This document shows positions 43,716 to 53,390 of a stretch of 64,000 nucleotides of DNA, in pieces. How positions within the stretch are numbered: position 1 is the stretch's first letter; each line of letters opens with the position of its first letter. The notes below the pieces were generated by a model. The model had not been told where the DNA came from. It was given only the letters and a program-made list of their open reading frames with translations, and did no database searches. The DNA comes from Tropicimonas sp. IMCC34043 (GTDB lineage: Bacteria > Pseudomonadota > Alphaproteobacteria > Rhodobacterales > Rhodobacteraceae). Location of the stretch: assembly GCF_003390845.1 (NCBI RefSeq), contig NZ_QMEK01000008.1, forward strand, positions 1-64,000, written 5' to 3'. The position numbers were made by a program, and so were the translations under genes.

Positions 43716-44558
43716 CTATCGCTGAAGGATCGCGCCCGCGACCGCGGCGAACAGCGGGCTTTTCGCGGTGCAGAACTCGTCGACAATCGAGTAATGGTTG
43801 CGCCCGGGGGCAATGTAGCCCTGGGCCGTCAGCCCCTGTTCGGCGCAGAAGTCCATCAGCATCCGGTGCTGCCACTGAAATCCCGAAATCTCGTCGCCGC
43901 CGATGCTGGCGATCAGCCGCTCTGGCGCGCGCTCGAACCGTTCGAGCGGCGAGAGGTGCAGCGCCGTCGCAGGGTCGAGCCCGATCTTCACGTTATAGAT
44001 CGTCTCGCAAACCGGCTGCAGATCGTAAAGCCCGCTGATCGGAAAGCAGCCCTTGACCAGATCGGGCAGTCCCGCCGCCCCGGTCCAGTCCCTGAACCCG
44101 AGGCTCAGCGCCAGATGCCCGCCCGCCGAATGGCCGGCGACCGAGATCCGCGCCGGATCGCCGCCGTGACCCGCGATATTGCGATGGACCCACAGCAGGG
44201 CGCGGCTGGCGCTTTCCACGATCTGCTCGATCCCGGCCTCGGGCGTCAGCGGATAGGAGATGGTGACGACCGTGATCCCGGCCTGCACATAGGCCGCGGC
44301 CACATGGCTGAGCGAGGCCTTGTCGAGGAACTGGAACCAGCCGCCATGGATGAACACCAAAACCGGCGCCTGCGGAACCGCGCTGGGGAAGATATCCAGC
44401 CGTTCGCGCAGATGCGGGCCATAGGGGATGTCGGTCAGGCAGGCCATGTGCTTGCGCACAAAGACGCTGTTGTCGAGCCAGGCCGCGGAATAGCGGTAGT
44501 GATCCGGCACGGCGTTCTGGTTGTTGTATTCGAGGATTTCCCCGCTCCAGCGTGACAT
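43716..44558 (-). CDS. Alpha/beta hydrolase, arylformamidase-like
   Basis: The 280-residue protein has the oxyanion motif VFIHGGWF and nucleophile GHSAGGHLA, with Asp and His supplied near SIGGDE and GRNHYSIV. This pattern is that of the bacterial kynurenine formamidase/esterase group, which cleaves N-formyl amides or small esters in the cytoplasm. It closes a six-gene minus-strand operon with a RutB-like amidohydrolase and an ABC importer, so it may process a formylated or carbamoylated import product. It begins 18 bases after the GntR stop. Confidence 0.85.
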   Translation of the reverse strand: MSRWSGEILEYNNQNAVPDHYRYSAAWLDNSVFVRKHMACLTDIPYGPHLRERLDIFPSAVPQAPVLVFIHGGWFQFLDKASLSHVAAAYVQAGITVVTISYPLTPEAGIEQIVESASRALLWVHRNIAGHGGDPARISVAGHSAGGHLALSLGFRDWTGAAGLPDLVKGCFPISGLYDLQPVCETIYNVKIGLDPATALHLSPLERFERAPERLIASIGGDEISGFQWQHRMLMDFCAEQGLTAQGYIAPGRNHYSIVDEFCTAKSPLFAAVAGAILQR

Positions 44559-44576
44559 CGGCGTCTCCCTCAGGAC

Positions 44577-45293
44577 CTAGGCCTTGGCTCCGGCACGGCT
44601 GGCCAGATACATTTCGAAATGGCTGCAGATCGCCTGCCCGATCCCGTCGAGATGGGCGCGCAGGATCTCGACCGCCTCTGCCGTCTCGCCGCGCCGGCAG
44701 GCGGCCAGAATGGCGCGGTGTTCGTCGTTCGATCCGCGCCCGGTGTCGACCTCGCCCATGTGGATCTGGACATAGCGTTCGGCATGCTTGTGCAGCCCCT
44801 GCAGCATCTGCAGCGACAGCTCGCGCCCCGAGGGCGCGTAAAGCGTGCTGTGGATCTGCCAGTTCACCTGACCCAGATCGCGGGTCGGGGCGGTTTCGAA
44901 CAGCTCGATCAGACGCGCGGCTTCGGTCAGGGCGGCGCCGGTCATCATGGGCACAGCCGCCCGCAGCAGTTCGGTTTCCAGCATGATGCGCAACTGAAAG
45001 ATCTCGCGGATGCTTTCGGCGCGCAGATCGGTCACGAAGGCGCCGCGGCCGGGGTGGGTCACCACGAACCCCTCGGCCTCCAGCCGCGCCAGCGCCTCGC
45101 GCAGCGGGATCTTGCTGATCCCGAAACGTTGCGCCAGCGGGTCCTGACGCAGCGGCATGGTGGGGGGAAGCTCGCCGCTGACGATGGCGTCGCGCAGGAT
45201 CCCGACGATGGCATCGACCTTCGATTGCGGGCGCTGCGCCTCCCATCGGGCGGCCAGTCTGGCAAAGGGGTCGGGCTGCTGCGGGTCAATCAT
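44577..45293 (-). CDS. GntR/FadR-family (FCD) transcriptional regulator
   Basis: The 238-residue protein has a GntR winged helix (LRDAIVSGELPP, LAQRFGISKIPLREALARLEAEG, GRGAFV) and an all-helical FCD effector domain with metal-site His residues (NWQIHSTLY, DEHRAILAA). It sits inside the operon it presumably controls, three bases after the ATPase stop. The perfect palindrome TCGTATACGTTATACGA upstream of the operon (48942) fits an FCD-type operator. Confidence 0.9.
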   Translation of the reverse strand: MIDPQQPDPFARLAARWEAQRPQSKVDAIVGILRDAIVSGELPPTMPLRQDPLAQRFGISKIPLREALARLEAEGFVVTHPGRGAFVTDLRAESIREIFQLRIMLETELLRAAVPMMTGAALTEAARLIELFETAPTRDLGQVNWQIHSTLYAPSGRELSLQMLQGLHKHAERYVQIHMGEVDTGRGSNDEHRAILAACRRGETAEAVEILRAHLDGIGQAICSHFEMYLASRAGAKA

Positions 45294-45296
45294 GGC

Positions 45297-46073
45297 TCAG
45301 GCCCTGTGCCCCTCTTCGATCTGGTCGCGCAGATCGCTGCAAAGCTGCACGAAAACGGGGTCGCGTTCGATCTGCGCCGCGCGCGGCCGGCCGAAGGGCA
45401 CGGTCACGTCATGGCAGATGGCCGAGGGGCGGCGGCTCATCACCAGAATGCGGTCCGACAGGAACACGGCCTCGCGGATCGAGTGGGTGACAAAGACCGC
45501 GGTCTTGTGGAACCTGTCCCAGATCGAGGCCAGCGCCACGTTCATCTCGTCGCGCGAGATCGCGTCGAGCGCGCTGAAGGGTTCGTCCATCAACAGGATG
45601 TCGGGGTCGGTGATCAGCGCCCGGCAGATCGCCACCCGCTGCCGCATCCCGCCCGACAGCTCGTCGGGGCGCTTGTCGCGGAAATCCCACAGCCCCACCA
45701 TCTCGAGCAGTTCGCGCGCCCGTTCGCGATAGGCGCTGGTCCGTCCCTGACGCAGGCGCACCGGGAACAGCACATTGTTCAGCACCGTGAACCACGGCAG
45801 CAAGGTGGCGTCCTGAAAGACGTATCCCATGTCCTCGCGCGGGGCGGTGACAGGGCTGCCGGCGATGCGGATCTGGCCGGTGGTCGGCGTTTCCAGCCCG
45901 CCGATCATCGACAGAAGCGTGCTTTTCCCGCAGCCGCTGGGGCCGAGGATCGACAGGAACTGCCCCGAGGGGATGGTGAAATCGGCGCTTTCGACCGCGT
46001 GCACCTCGGAGCGTCCCGAGCGATAGATCTTGCTGACCCCGTTCAGGGTCAGAAAATCGGCAACCGCGGTCAT
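45297..46073 (-). CDS. Nitrate/sulfonate/taurine-type ABC transporter ATP-binding protein
   Basis: The 258-residue protein has Walker A LGPSGCGKSTLL, signature LSGGMRQRV, Walker B ILLMDEPFSALD and the switch His (FVTHSIREAVFL), typical of the SsuB/TauB class. It powers the importer formed with the permease at 46787 and the binding protein at 47699. Its start overlaps the hydrolase gene stop as ATGA (46070-46073). Confidence 0.93.
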   Translation of the reverse strand: MTAVADFLTLNGVSKIYRSGRSEVHAVESADFTIPSGQFLSILGPSGCGKSTLLSMIGGLETPTTGQIRIAGSPVTAPREDMGYVFQDATLLPWFTVLNNVLFPVRLRQGRTSAYRERARELLEMVGLWDFRDKRPDELSGGMRQRVAICRALITDPDILLMDEPFSALDAISRDEMNVALASIWDRFHKTAVFVTHSIREAVFLSDRILVMSRRPSAICHDVTVPFGRPRAAQIERDPVFVQLCSDLRDQIEEGHRA

Positions 46074-46771
46074 TCCAGGGTCTCCGGGGCGGCGGCGTTC
46101 AGCGCCGCGCAGACCTCGTCGGTGGTTGTGACCCAGCCGAGGAATTTCTCGATGTTATAGCAGGTCGCGTTGAAGATCGTTTCGTCGCCGGCTTGCAGCG
46201 TCGCATCGGCCACCATCATGCAGAAGAATTCGTTGTGAAACCCGTCGCGGATGGTCGATTCCACACAGACATTGGTGTTGACCCCGGCGACGATCAGATG
46301 GCTGATCCCCCGACCCCGCAGCATCGGTTCGAGCCTTGTGCCGCAAAAGGCACTGTAACGCGACTTGTGGAGCACCACCTCGCCCGGTGCGGGCTGGATC
46401 TGGTCGACGAACTGGTAATCCCAACTGCCCTTTGTGATCAGCTTGCCGCGGTAGTCGGGATTGGCGCGCATGAACTTCAGCGGGTTCGATTTGTGCCACA
46501 CGGGCGAGGTTTCGGGGCCCGCCTCGGCAAGTTCCGGGTCAAAGCCGTTCTGCATGTAGAAGATCGCGATCCCGGCCGCGCGCGCGGCGGCAATCACCCG
46601 GGTCACCCGGGCGATCACCGCGTCCGCGCCCTCGACGCCGAACCCCACAAGGTCCAGATAGCCGCCCTTCGACAGATAGGCATGCTGCATGTCGATGACG
46701 ACAAGCGCTGTCCGGTCGAGATCGCAGCTCAGCGGATCGGGACGGGCGGGAATGGGCAGGGAACGGGTCAT
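46070..46771 (-). CDS. RutB-like cysteine hydrolase (isochorismatase superfamily)
   Basis: The 233-residue protein is close to RutB, the (peroxy)ureidoacrylate amidohydrolase of pyrimidine breakdown: GGYLDLVGFGV, HKSNPLKFMR, KGSWDYQFVD and NVCVESTIRDGF. The catalytic triad is present as Asp27, Lys136 and Cys169. RutB hydrolyses a carbamate or ureido group, releasing an amine. Here it lies between permease and ATPase genes of an ABC importer instead of in a rut operon, so the substrate may be another ureido or carbamoyl compound taken up by that importer. Confidence 0.87.
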   Translation of the reverse strand: MTRSLPIPARPDPLSCDLDRTALVVIDMQHAYLSKGGYLDLVGFGVEGADAVIARVTRVIAAARAAGIAIFYMQNGFDPELAEAGPETSPVWHKSNPLKFMRANPDYRGKLITKGSWDYQFVDQIQPAPGEVVLHKSRYSAFCGTRLEPMLRGRGISHLIVAGVNTNVCVESTIRDGFHNEFFCMMVADATLQAGDETIFNATCYNIEKFLGWVTTTDEVCAALNAAAPETLE

Positions 46772-46786
46772 GGCAGGGTCCGGGGG

Positions 46787-47623
46787 TCAGGCGCCGAAGC
46801 GGCGGCGCAGATAGATTTCGGCCAGCGCGATCGCGCCATAGAACACGAGGCCAAAGACGCAAAGCACGGTGATGGCGGCAAAGATCAGCTCGGTTTCCGC
46901 CTGCGCCGAGGCGAACAGGATCAGATAGCCAAGCCCCGCCTGCGAGGTAATGAACTCGCCCACGATCACGCCGATGATCGAGAATGTCGTGGCGATCTTC
47001 ATGCCGCTGAAGATATAGGGCAGCGCGAAGGGCAGCCGCACGTCGCGAAACACCTGCCATTCGCTGGCGCGCAGGGCACGGCAAAGCCGCAGCAGCGACT
47101 TGTCGACATTGTCGAGCCCGGCGAGCGTCGCGATGACGACCGGGAAAAAGCTGATGAAGACGGCGAAGGACAGCCGCGATTCCGCGCCGATCCCGAGCCA
47201 GACGATGAACAGCGGCGCCAGCGCAATCTTCGGGATCAGCTGAAAGAACACCACGTTCGGATAAAGCGCCTCGCGCAGCAGCCGCGAGGAACTCAGCAGA
47301 CCCGCAATCGCGATGCCGATCACGGTCGAGATGACAAAGGCGATCAGGCTTTCGGTGATGGTCGGGATCGAATGCTTCAGGATCAGGGGCAGGAACAACT
47401 GGTCAAGCTTGGCCCAGATCGCGGATGGCGCGGGCAGCAGCACGGGCGGGATCTGCAGGACCCGCACCGTCACCTCCCAGATCAGCAGGGCCGCGCCTGC
47501 GGTGCCGGCGGGCAGCAGGACCTTGCGCAGGCCCGCCATGGTGGCCGCCCGGCGCCCCTCGGCCCGCTGTTCGGGGGACACGACACCTGCCCTGGCGGCG
47601 GTGATGCTGGCACTGTTTCCCAT
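46787..47623 (-). CDS. Nitrate/sulfonate/taurine-type ABC transporter permease
   Basis: The 278-residue protein has five to six helices and the SsuC-type EAA loop (RALRASEWQVFRDVRLPFALPYIFSG). It forms the membrane channel with the ATPase and Tat-type binding protein. ATG 47623 with GGGAGG before it is preferred over a start 63 bases upstream that falls inside the hairpin at 47642-47673. Confidence 0.93.
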   Translation of the reverse strand: MGNSASITAARAGVVSPEQRAEGRRAATMAGLRKVLLPAGTAGAALLIWEVTVRVLQIPPVLLPAPSAIWAKLDQLFLPLILKHSIPTITESLIAFVISTVIGIAIAGLLSSSRLLREALYPNVVFFQLIPKIALAPLFIVWLGIGAESRLSFAVFISFFPVVIATLAGLDNVDKSLLRLCRALRASEWQVFRDVRLPFALPYIFSGMKIATTFSIIGVIVGEFITSQAGLGYLILFASAQAETELIFAAITVLCVFGLVFYGAIALAEIYLRRRFGA

Positions 47624-47641
47624 GGCTTCCTCCCAAACTTC

Positions 47642-47673
47642 GGGGACAGAGCCGCCGCAGCTGCCCTGTCCCC
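47642..47673 (-). terminator. Hairpin directly after the binding-protein gene
   Basis: GGGGACAG (47642-47649) and CTGTCCCC (47666-47673) form a perfect 8-base stem with partial inner pairing, 26 bases beyond the binding-protein stop and before the permease. It may keep binding-protein mRNA more abundant than the rest. Confidence 0.5.
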
Positions 47674-47698
47674 TTTTCGGATTCACTCCGCGACCGGC

Positions 47699-48811
47699 CT
47701 AGCCGAAATACCTGGCGTAGTCGGCGTTGTTGGCCTTTACCGCATCCCATTCCTCGGCGGTCAGTTTGACGTTGCCGACGAATTCGTTGGTGATCAGCTG
47801 GTCGAGCGGCGGCATTTCCGGGTTCTCGACCGTGCCCAGATCCAGCACGCTCTGGATCATGCCGGGGATCTTCGACAGGTCGGAATAGCCGATCGCGTTG
47901 TCCATCGCCTCGGGCCAGAGCGTGACAAGCTGGGTGATGCCCTGCGAGATCCTGGCGCTGGTCAGGCCGTTGGCGGTCAGGCCGACCTCGGGGACGATCT
48001 TGGCAAACAGCTCGATCGATTCCCCGGGCTTTTTCAGGGTGTAGGCGAAGGAACTCAGCGTGGCGTCGACCACCTTCTGGCACAGCTCCGGGTTGCTTTC
48101 ATAGACGTCGCGGCGGGTGACGATCTGGGCGGCGTAAAGCTCCAGACCATAGTCGCTCCACAGCATGAAGCGCATGTCGACGCCGGCGGCGGCGATATTG
48201 GGGATCGAACTGGTGCCGATTGCGGTGATCGCATCCACCTGCTTGTTCAGCATGGTGCGTTCGATGACCTTGCTGTCGACCTGCACGACGTCGACCTTCG
48301 AGGCGTCGATGCCCGCCTTGGCGGCAAAGGCCGGCCAGAACGGCGCCTCGGCCGAGGTCGGCACCATGCCGAGTTTGCGGCCTTCCAGATCCTTCGGCGT
48401 CTTGATCGGGCTGTCGGCCAGCGAGGCGATGCCCATGGTGGCGTCGTAATAAAGCGTCGCCAGCACGATCAGGTCCAGTCCGCGCGCCTGTGCCAGCATG
48501 GTGCCGCTGGCAAAGACGACGCCGAAATCGAACTGGTTGTTGGCCACCGCCTGAGCCGCCGCGACAGATCCGAAGCCGCGCGACACCTCGATGTCGATGC
48601 CGTTGTCGGCATAGATCCCCAGCTCCTTGCCCAGCATCGGCCAATAGTTCGATCCGTTGGCGACCCAGGGCAGGGTCAGCGAGACCTTGGTGGTCCCCTG
48701 CGCCCAAAGCGGCCGGGTGGACAGCGACAGCATCGGCACGGCCAGCGCGCCGGTGCCCAGCAGCAACGCCTGGCGCCGCGACAGATTGGAAGTCTTCGAG
48801 TCGGTCATCAT
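47699..48811 (-). CDS. NMT1/THI5-like ABC transporter binding protein with Tat signal
   Basis: The 370-residue protein has a twin-arginine signal (SRRQALLLGTGALAVPM, residues 11-27, cleavage near LWAQ) and the NMT1/THI5 binding fold of the nitrate/taurine/HMP class: LTLPWVANGSNYWPMLGKELG, NNQFDFGVVFASGTM and LEGRKLGMVPTSAEAPFW. Tat export means it folds before export. It defines the importer ligand; relatives bind pyrimidine thiamine precursors, sulfonates, nitrate or aromatic acids. It is the first gene of the operon, and the GntR operator lies 131 bases upstream. Confidence 0.9.
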   Translation of the reverse strand: MMTDSKTSNLSRRQALLLGTGALAVPMLSLSTRPLWAQGTTKVSLTLPWVANGSNYWPMLGKELGIYADNGIDIEVSRGFGSVAAAQAVANNQFDFGVVFASGTMLAQARGLDLIVLATLYYDATMGIASLADSPIKTPKDLEGRKLGMVPTSAEAPFWPAFAAKAGIDASKVDVVQVDSKVIERTMLNKQVDAITAIGTSSIPNIAAAGVDMRFMLWSDYGLELYAAQIVTRRDVYESNPELCQKVVDATLSSFAYTLKKPGESIELFAKIVPEVGLTANGLTSARISQGITQLVTLWPEAMDNAIGYSDLSKIPGMIQSVLDLGTVENPEMPPLDQLITNEFVGNVKLTAEEWDAVKANNADYARYFG

Positions 48812-48941
48812 TGATACCCTGTGGTGTGTCCGAACGAGTGGTTCGCGGTTGTTGTCTCCCCCCGGGGCTCGGGCGGCTCTGTCCTGTCTGGCGCGCGCGA
48901 TCCTGCAGGGATCCCGGCCAGTTCACCTGTGGTCGTGCAAA

Positions 48942-48958
48942 TCGTATACGTTATACGA
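48942..48958. promoter_or_regulatory. GntR-type operator palindrome
   Basis: TCGTATACGTTATACGA is a perfect inverted repeat (TCGTATA, three-base spacer, TATACGA), close to the GTATAC core of FCD-type GntR operators. It lies upstream of the binding-protein gene, and a matching GntR gene is inside the operon. Confidence 0.65.
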
Positions 48959-49087
48959 CCTGTAATCGCGGGCGAAGGATGTCCAGCACCGAAGGGCGCG
49001 GCGGCGGGCACAGCGGCAGGGAACCTGCGAAAGCTGTCGCTTTCAGCAGGGTTGCGCGGCCCTTGTCGGGTTCTTGGGCAGGGATGG

Positions 49088-49747
49088 TCAGCGCGCCGTC
49101 GGCTCGGGCTGCCATCCGCCATCCGTCCGGATCAGGATCGGGGTGCGGAAGGCGCCGATGACGGGGCAGGCGGTGGCGTCGGCCCAGGCCTCGCCCTGCA
49201 GCATGGCGGCCCCGATGGCCACCGGCTCGATTTCGGCCAGCGCCAGAAGCTTCAGCACCGCGCGGATCGAGGCGCCCGAGGACAACACGTCGTCGATGAC
49301 AAGCACCCGGCTGTCGCGCAACAGCGGCAGCATGTGCGGATCCATGTAAAGCCGCTTTCCCCCGCCCGGCGTGGTGATCGAGGACAGCGGCAGCGACAGC
49401 CGGTCGTCGTACCAGAACTTGCGCGAATAGCCCAAGGCGACCAGCCGCGCATGGCCCAGCCGGCGCGCCACCGCCTCGGCCAGCGTCAGGCCAAGGGTCG
49501 GGACGGCCACGACCACGTCGGGATTGAAAGCCGACAATTGCTCGGTCAGCCGATCCGCCAGCAGATCGAGCACCGGGAACGATGCCTGGTTCAGGATCAG
49601 CGAGACCACCGCGCGATCCTGTTCGGGCAGCACCCGGATCGGCAACAGGATCTGCCGTTCGCCCAGGGCCACGGCAAAGGTCTCCTGATCGGGCTGAACG
49701 CCCGGACGCAGGTCGCTGTGCAGCTCCTGCCAGACATCAAGTCGCAT
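49088..49747 (-). CDS. Phosphoribosyltransferase
   Basis: The 219-residue protein has the PRPP-binding motif VLVIDDVLSSGAS (residues about 155-167) and the type I PRTase fold, with VVVAVPTLGLTLAEAVARRLG earlier. It joins a nucleobase-like compound to PRPP or, as in some PRTase-fold proteins, senses PRPP. The start at 49747 has GAGGAGACAGG before it; upstream in-frame codons lie outside the fold. It reads toward the RutB-like/ABC operon with a 276-base gap containing the GntR operator, fitting a nucleobase link. Confidence 0.82.
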   Translation of the reverse strand: MRLDVWQELHSDLRPGVQPDQETFAVALGERQILLPIRVLPEQDRAVVSLILNQASFPVLDLLADRLTEQLSAFNPDVVVAVPTLGLTLAEAVARRLGHARLVALGYSRKFWYDDRLSLPLSSITTPGGGKRLYMDPHMLPLLRDSRVLVIDDVLSSGASIRAVLKLLALAEIEPVAIGAAMLQGEAWADATACPVIGAFRTPILIRTDGGWQPEPTAR

Positions 49748-49984
49748 CCACCTGTCTCCTCGGGTTGCCACGGTCCCAGGCCCCACGGGCGCGGGGGCGG
49801 GCAAGTCGCCTTTTCGCAAGATCACGAGGCGGTTGTAAATGCGGATCGGGGCGGCCGCGCTGCCGCGTACAGGAATCCCTGCGCCCGCCGAGGCGTCGGC
49901 ACCACGCCGCCAAACGTCGATGGCGCGCCAAGGCCTGTGTCGCCGGCCACAATCAGCGGGACGTTCGGTGCGCCCCTGGCGGGC

Positions 49985-51145
49985 TCAACCGTCGCGATCC
50001 CCGCCGAACGCCCATGCGCCACTGCCGAGCGCCGGCGAGGCGCGGTCGAGCACCATGGGGCTGCGCGAGAAACCGATCGGCGTGCGCAGGCCCGCGATGC
50101 CCTCGGGGGCGATCTGCAGGCTGCGGGCGGCGATCTGCGGGTCCGAAAGCGCCTCGGCCACGGTGTTGATCGGCCCGGCCGGGACGCCCGCGGCCTCGAG
50201 CCCCGCGATCAGCGCGGCCCGCGGCAGGGCGGCGGTTGCGGCGGCAATCATCGGGCCGAGGGCTGCGCGGTTCGCCACCCGCGCGGGATTGGTGGCAAAG
50301 GCCGGATCCGCGGCCAGACCATCCAGCTGCAGAAATCCGCAGAGCGCCGCGAATTGCCGGTCGTTGCCGCAGGCGATGATAAGGTGGCCGTCGGAGGCGG
50401 GAAATACCTGATAGGGCACGATATTCGGATGCGCATTGCCAAGCCGGGTCGGGACGATCCCGCCCAGCAGATAATTCGCCGCCTGATTGGCCAGCACGCC
50501 GACCCCGCAATCGAACAGCGCCAGATCGAGATGCTGGCCGCGCCCCGACCGCGCGCGTTCGGCCAGCGCCGCCTGCACCGCGATGACGCCGTAAAGCCCG
50601 GTGAAGATGTCGATCCAGGCGACACCGACCTTCTGCGGCTCGCCCGACGGATCGCCGGTCAGGTCCATGATCCCCGACAGGCCCTGAATCAGGAAATCAT
50701 AGCCGGGCTGGCGCACCCGCGGCCCGGTCTGCCCGAACCCGGTGATGGAGGCATAGACGAGGCCCGGGTTGTCGGCGGCAAGGCTTTCGTAATCGAGGCC
50801 ATGGCGCGCAAGGCCGCCCACCCTGAAATTCTCGATCACCACGTCGGCCCCGGCGATCAGCGCCTTGAGCCGCGCCAGATCCTCGGGCGCGCGGAAATCG
50901 CAGATGACCGAGCTTTTGCCGCGGTTGGCGGCGTGGAAATAGGCCGCGACCCGTTCGGTGCCGCCGCCCGGCAGCGGCCGGTCGATGAAGGGCGGGCCCC
51001 AGCGGCGGGTATCGTCGCCCTCGGGCGCCTCGATCTTGATGACCTCGGCGCCAAGATCGGCCAGCGTCTGGCCGATCCAGGGGCCGGCGAGGATGCGGGC
51101 AAGCTCGACCACCCGCAGCCCGGCCAGCGGCGCGTCAGAGCTCAT
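49985..51145 (-). CDS. Class III (CaiB/BaiF family) CoA-transferase
   Basis: The 386-residue protein has [33 protein letters not shown] split over the first 45 residues, and [14 protein letters not shown] with the family's catalytic Asp around residue 162 ([13 protein letters not shown] region follows). Class III enzymes transfer CoA between carboxylates. It overlaps the glutaryl-CoA dehydrogenase gene by four bases, so glutarate activation by succinyl-CoA is the natural proposal, as for the human and bacterial glutarate CoA-transferases. Confidence 0.9.
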   Translation of the reverse strand: MSSDAPLAGLRVVELARILAGPWIGQTLADLGAEVIKIEAPEGDDTRRWGPPFIDRPLPGGGTERVAAYFHAANRGKSSVICDFRAPEDLARLKALIAGADVVIENFRVGGLARHGLDYESLAADNPGLVYASITGFGQTGPRVRQPGYDFLIQGLSGIMDLTGDPSGEPQKVGVAWIDIFTGLYGVIAVQAALAERARSGRGQHLDLALFDCGVGVLANQAANYLLGGIVPTRLGNAHPNIVPYQVFPASDGHLIIACGNDRQFAALCGFLQLDGLAADPAFATNPARVANRAALGPMIAAATAALPRAALIAGLEAAGVPAGPINTVAEALSDPQIAARSLQIAPEGIAGLRTPIGFSRSPMVLDRASPALGSGAWAFGGDRDG

Positions 51146-52341
51146 GCGAAGGCCGAAAGGCCGGTGATCGCGCGCCCGAGGATCAGCGCGTGCACGTCGT
51201 GGGTGCCCTCATAGGTGTTCACGGTCTCAAGGTTCTGGGCATGGCGCATGACGTGGTATTCGATCTGGATGCCGTTGCCGCCGTGCATGTCGCGCGCCGC
51301 CCGCGCGATATCGAGAGCCTTGCCGCAGTTGTTGCGCTTGATCAGGCTGATCATCTCGGGCGCAAAGCGGCCGTCGTCGAACAGCCGCCCGACCTGCAGC
51401 GCCGCCTGCAGCCCCAGCGCGATCTCGGTCTCCATGTCCGCGAGCTTCTTCTGGTAAAGCTGGGTCGCGGCGAGCGGGCGGTCGAACTGCTTGCGCTCAA
51501 GGCCATAGGTCCGCGCGCGGGCAAAGCAATCCTCGGCCGCGCCCATCACCCCCCAGGCAATGCCATAGCGCGCCCGGTTGAGGCAGCCGAACGGCCCGCC
51601 CATGCCTTGGGCATCGGGCAGCAGCGCGTCTTCGCCGACCTCGACATCCTCCATCACGACCTGGCCGGTGATCGAGGCGCGCAAGGACAGCTTGCCGCCG
51701 ATCTTGGGTGCGCTCAGCCCCTTCATGCCCTTGTCCAGCACGAAGCCGCGGATCTTGCCGTCATGGGCGTCGGACTTTGCCCAGACCACGAAGACATCGG
51801 CGATCGGCGCGTTCGAGATCCAGGTCTTCGATCCGTTCAGGCGGTATCCGCCCTCGGTCCGGACCGCGCGGGTGCGCATGCCCGCGGGGTCCGATCCGGC
51901 ATCGGGTTCGGTCAGCCCGAAACAGCCGATCAGCGCCCCGCTGGCAAGGCCCGGCAGGTATTTGCGTTTCTGGTCCTCCGAGCCATAGGCATGGATCGGG
52001 TACATCACCAGGCTCGATTGCACCGACATCATCGAGCGATAGCCCGAATCGACCCGCTCGATCTCGCGCGCAACGAGGCCGTAGGAGACATAGGAGGCGC
52101 CGACGCCGCCGTATTCCTCGGGCACCGTCACCCCAAGCAGACCGAGCGCGCCCATCTCGCGAAAGATCTCGGGATCGGTCGTCTCGTTCAGATAGGCATT
52201 TTCGACCCGCCGCATCAGATTGTCCTGCGCATAGGCATGGGCGGTCTCGCGGATCATCCGCTCTTCTTCCGACAACTGGCTGTCGAGCCGGAACGGGTCC
52301 GACCAGTCGAAGGGCTGCCCCTTGGCGGATTTCGATGTCAT
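51142..52341 (-). CDS. gcdH: Glutaryl-CoA dehydrogenase
   Basis: The 399-residue acyl-CoA dehydrogenase has GcdH hallmarks: [21 protein letters not shown] at the N-terminus, [14 protein letters not shown], the flavin and substrate region [18 protein letters not shown] and the catalytic Glu in [20 protein letters not shown]. It oxidises and decarboxylates glutaryl-CoA to crotonyl-CoA, feeding FAD electrons to ETF. ATG 52341 with AAGAGGAC upstream gives the usual N-terminus; in-frame starts further up are in the promoter region. The LysR gene is divergent from it. Confidence 0.93.
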   Translation of the reverse strand: MTSKSAKGQPFDWSDPFRLDSQLSEEERMIRETAHAYAQDNLMRRVENAYLNETTDPEIFREMGALGLLGVTVPEEYGGVGASYVSYGLVAREIERVDSGYRSMMSVQSSLVMYPIHAYGSEDQKRKYLPGLASGALIGCFGLTEPDAGSDPAGMRTRAVRTEGGYRLNGSKTWISNAPIADVFVVWAKSDAHDGKIRGFVLDKGMKGLSAPKIGGKLSLRASITGQVVMEDVEVGEDALLPDAQGMGGPFGCLNRARYGIAWGVMGAAEDCFARARTYGLERKQFDRPLAATQLYQKKLADMETEIALGLQAALQVGRLFDDGRFAPEMISLIKRNNCGKALDIARAARDMHGGNGIQIEYHVMRHAQNLETVNTYEGTHDVHALILGRAITGLSAFA

Positions 52342-52459
52342 CCGGTTCTGTCCTCTTGCGATGCGGTGCGGCTGCGCCACTGTCGTATCATTCATATTGC
52401 CTTTCAACTTCGACGTAAAATCAGTATCTATCCATGATAACATTCGCGGAGTGCATGAA

Positions 52460-53380
52460 GTGCGGCAGCGGCGGTTCCTGCCTTCGATCAGTATGCTGCT
52501 GGCGTTCGAGGCTGTCGTGCGCAGCGGGTCGGTCACCGCGGCGGCCCACGAGCTGAACCTGACCCAAAGCACGGTCAGCCGGCTGGTGCAGAACCTCGAA
52601 CAGCAGATCGGCTGTGTGCTGTTTCTGCGCCGGCGCAAGCGGCTGGTCCCGACCGAGGCGGCGCTGGCCTATCGCGACAAGATTGCGCTCGGGCTCGACA
52701 TGATCCAGCGGGCGGGAATGGGGCTGATCGCCAATCCGGGCGGCGGCACGCTGTCGCTCGCGGTGCTGCCGACCTTTGGCACCCGCTGGCTTGCCCCGCG
52801 CCTCAGCGGTTTCTTCGACCGCAACCCGGGCGTGTCGATCAACCTTGCCACCCGGGTCAAGCGGTTCGTCTTTGACGCCGAAGGGTTCGATGCCGCGATC
52901 TATTTCGGCGAGGCGGACTGGCCGGGCGCGCGGCATCTGAAACTGTTCGACGAACGCTATACCGCCTGCGCGCCGCGGGCCTTCCTCGACAGCCACCCGA
53001 TCGTGCGGGCCGAGGATCTGGCGGCCGAGCCGCTGCTGCTGCTGGAAAGCCGGACGACCGCCTGGAACGACTGGTTTCAGGGGCAGGGGGCTGCCGCGCG
53101 GCCGATTTCGGGGATGGTGATGGACCAGTTCTCGATGATGATCCAGTCGGCGATCTCGGGGTTCGGCATCGCGCTGCTGCCCGACTATCTGGCCGATCTG
53201 GAAACCCGCGAGGACCGGCTGGCCCCGATCCTGACGCCGTCGATCCCCGGCGCCGGGTCCTATTGGCTGGCCTGGCCCGAGCGCAACGACCCGTTGGCAC
53301 CGCTGGAATGCTTTCGCGACTGGCTGTCGGGCGAATGCCGCGACTTTGCCGCCGAAAGGTCGGGTGAACAGTCGGGCTGA
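52460..53380 (+). CDS. LysR-family regulator, divergent to gcdH
   Basis: The 306-residue protein has a LysR winged helix ([35 protein letters not shown], residues about 12-46) and a substrate domain of the GcvA type. Start GTG 52460 follows GGAG by eight bases; GTG 52451 is possible. Divergent position makes gcdH and the CoA-transferase its probable targets, with glutarate or glutaryl-CoA as likely inducer. Confidence 0.88.
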   Translation: MRQRRFLPSISMLLAFEAVVRSGSVTAAAHELNLTQSTVSRLVQNLEQQIGCVLFLRRRKRLVPTEAALAYRDKIALGLDMIQRAGMGLIANPGGGTLSLAVLPTFGTRWLAPRLSGFFDRNPGVSINLATRVKRFVFDAEGFDAAIYFGEADWPGARHLKLFDERYTACAPRAFLDSHPIVRAEDLAAEPLLLLESRTTAWNDWFQGQGAAARPISGMVMDQFSMMIQSAISGFGIALLPDYLADLETREDRLAPILTPSIPGAGSYWLAWPERNDPLAPLECFRDWLSGECRDFAAERSGEQSG

Positions 53381-53390
53381 ACCGGCCCGC

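Noticed and set aside
46193-48814. Plus-strand open frame of 873 codons
   Set aside because: Antisense to the RutB-like, permease and binding-protein genes; no motif or ribosome site.
48821-51214. Plus-strand open frame of 797 codons
   Set aside because: Antisense to the phosphoribosyltransferase and CoA-transferase genes; composition typical of a shadow frame.
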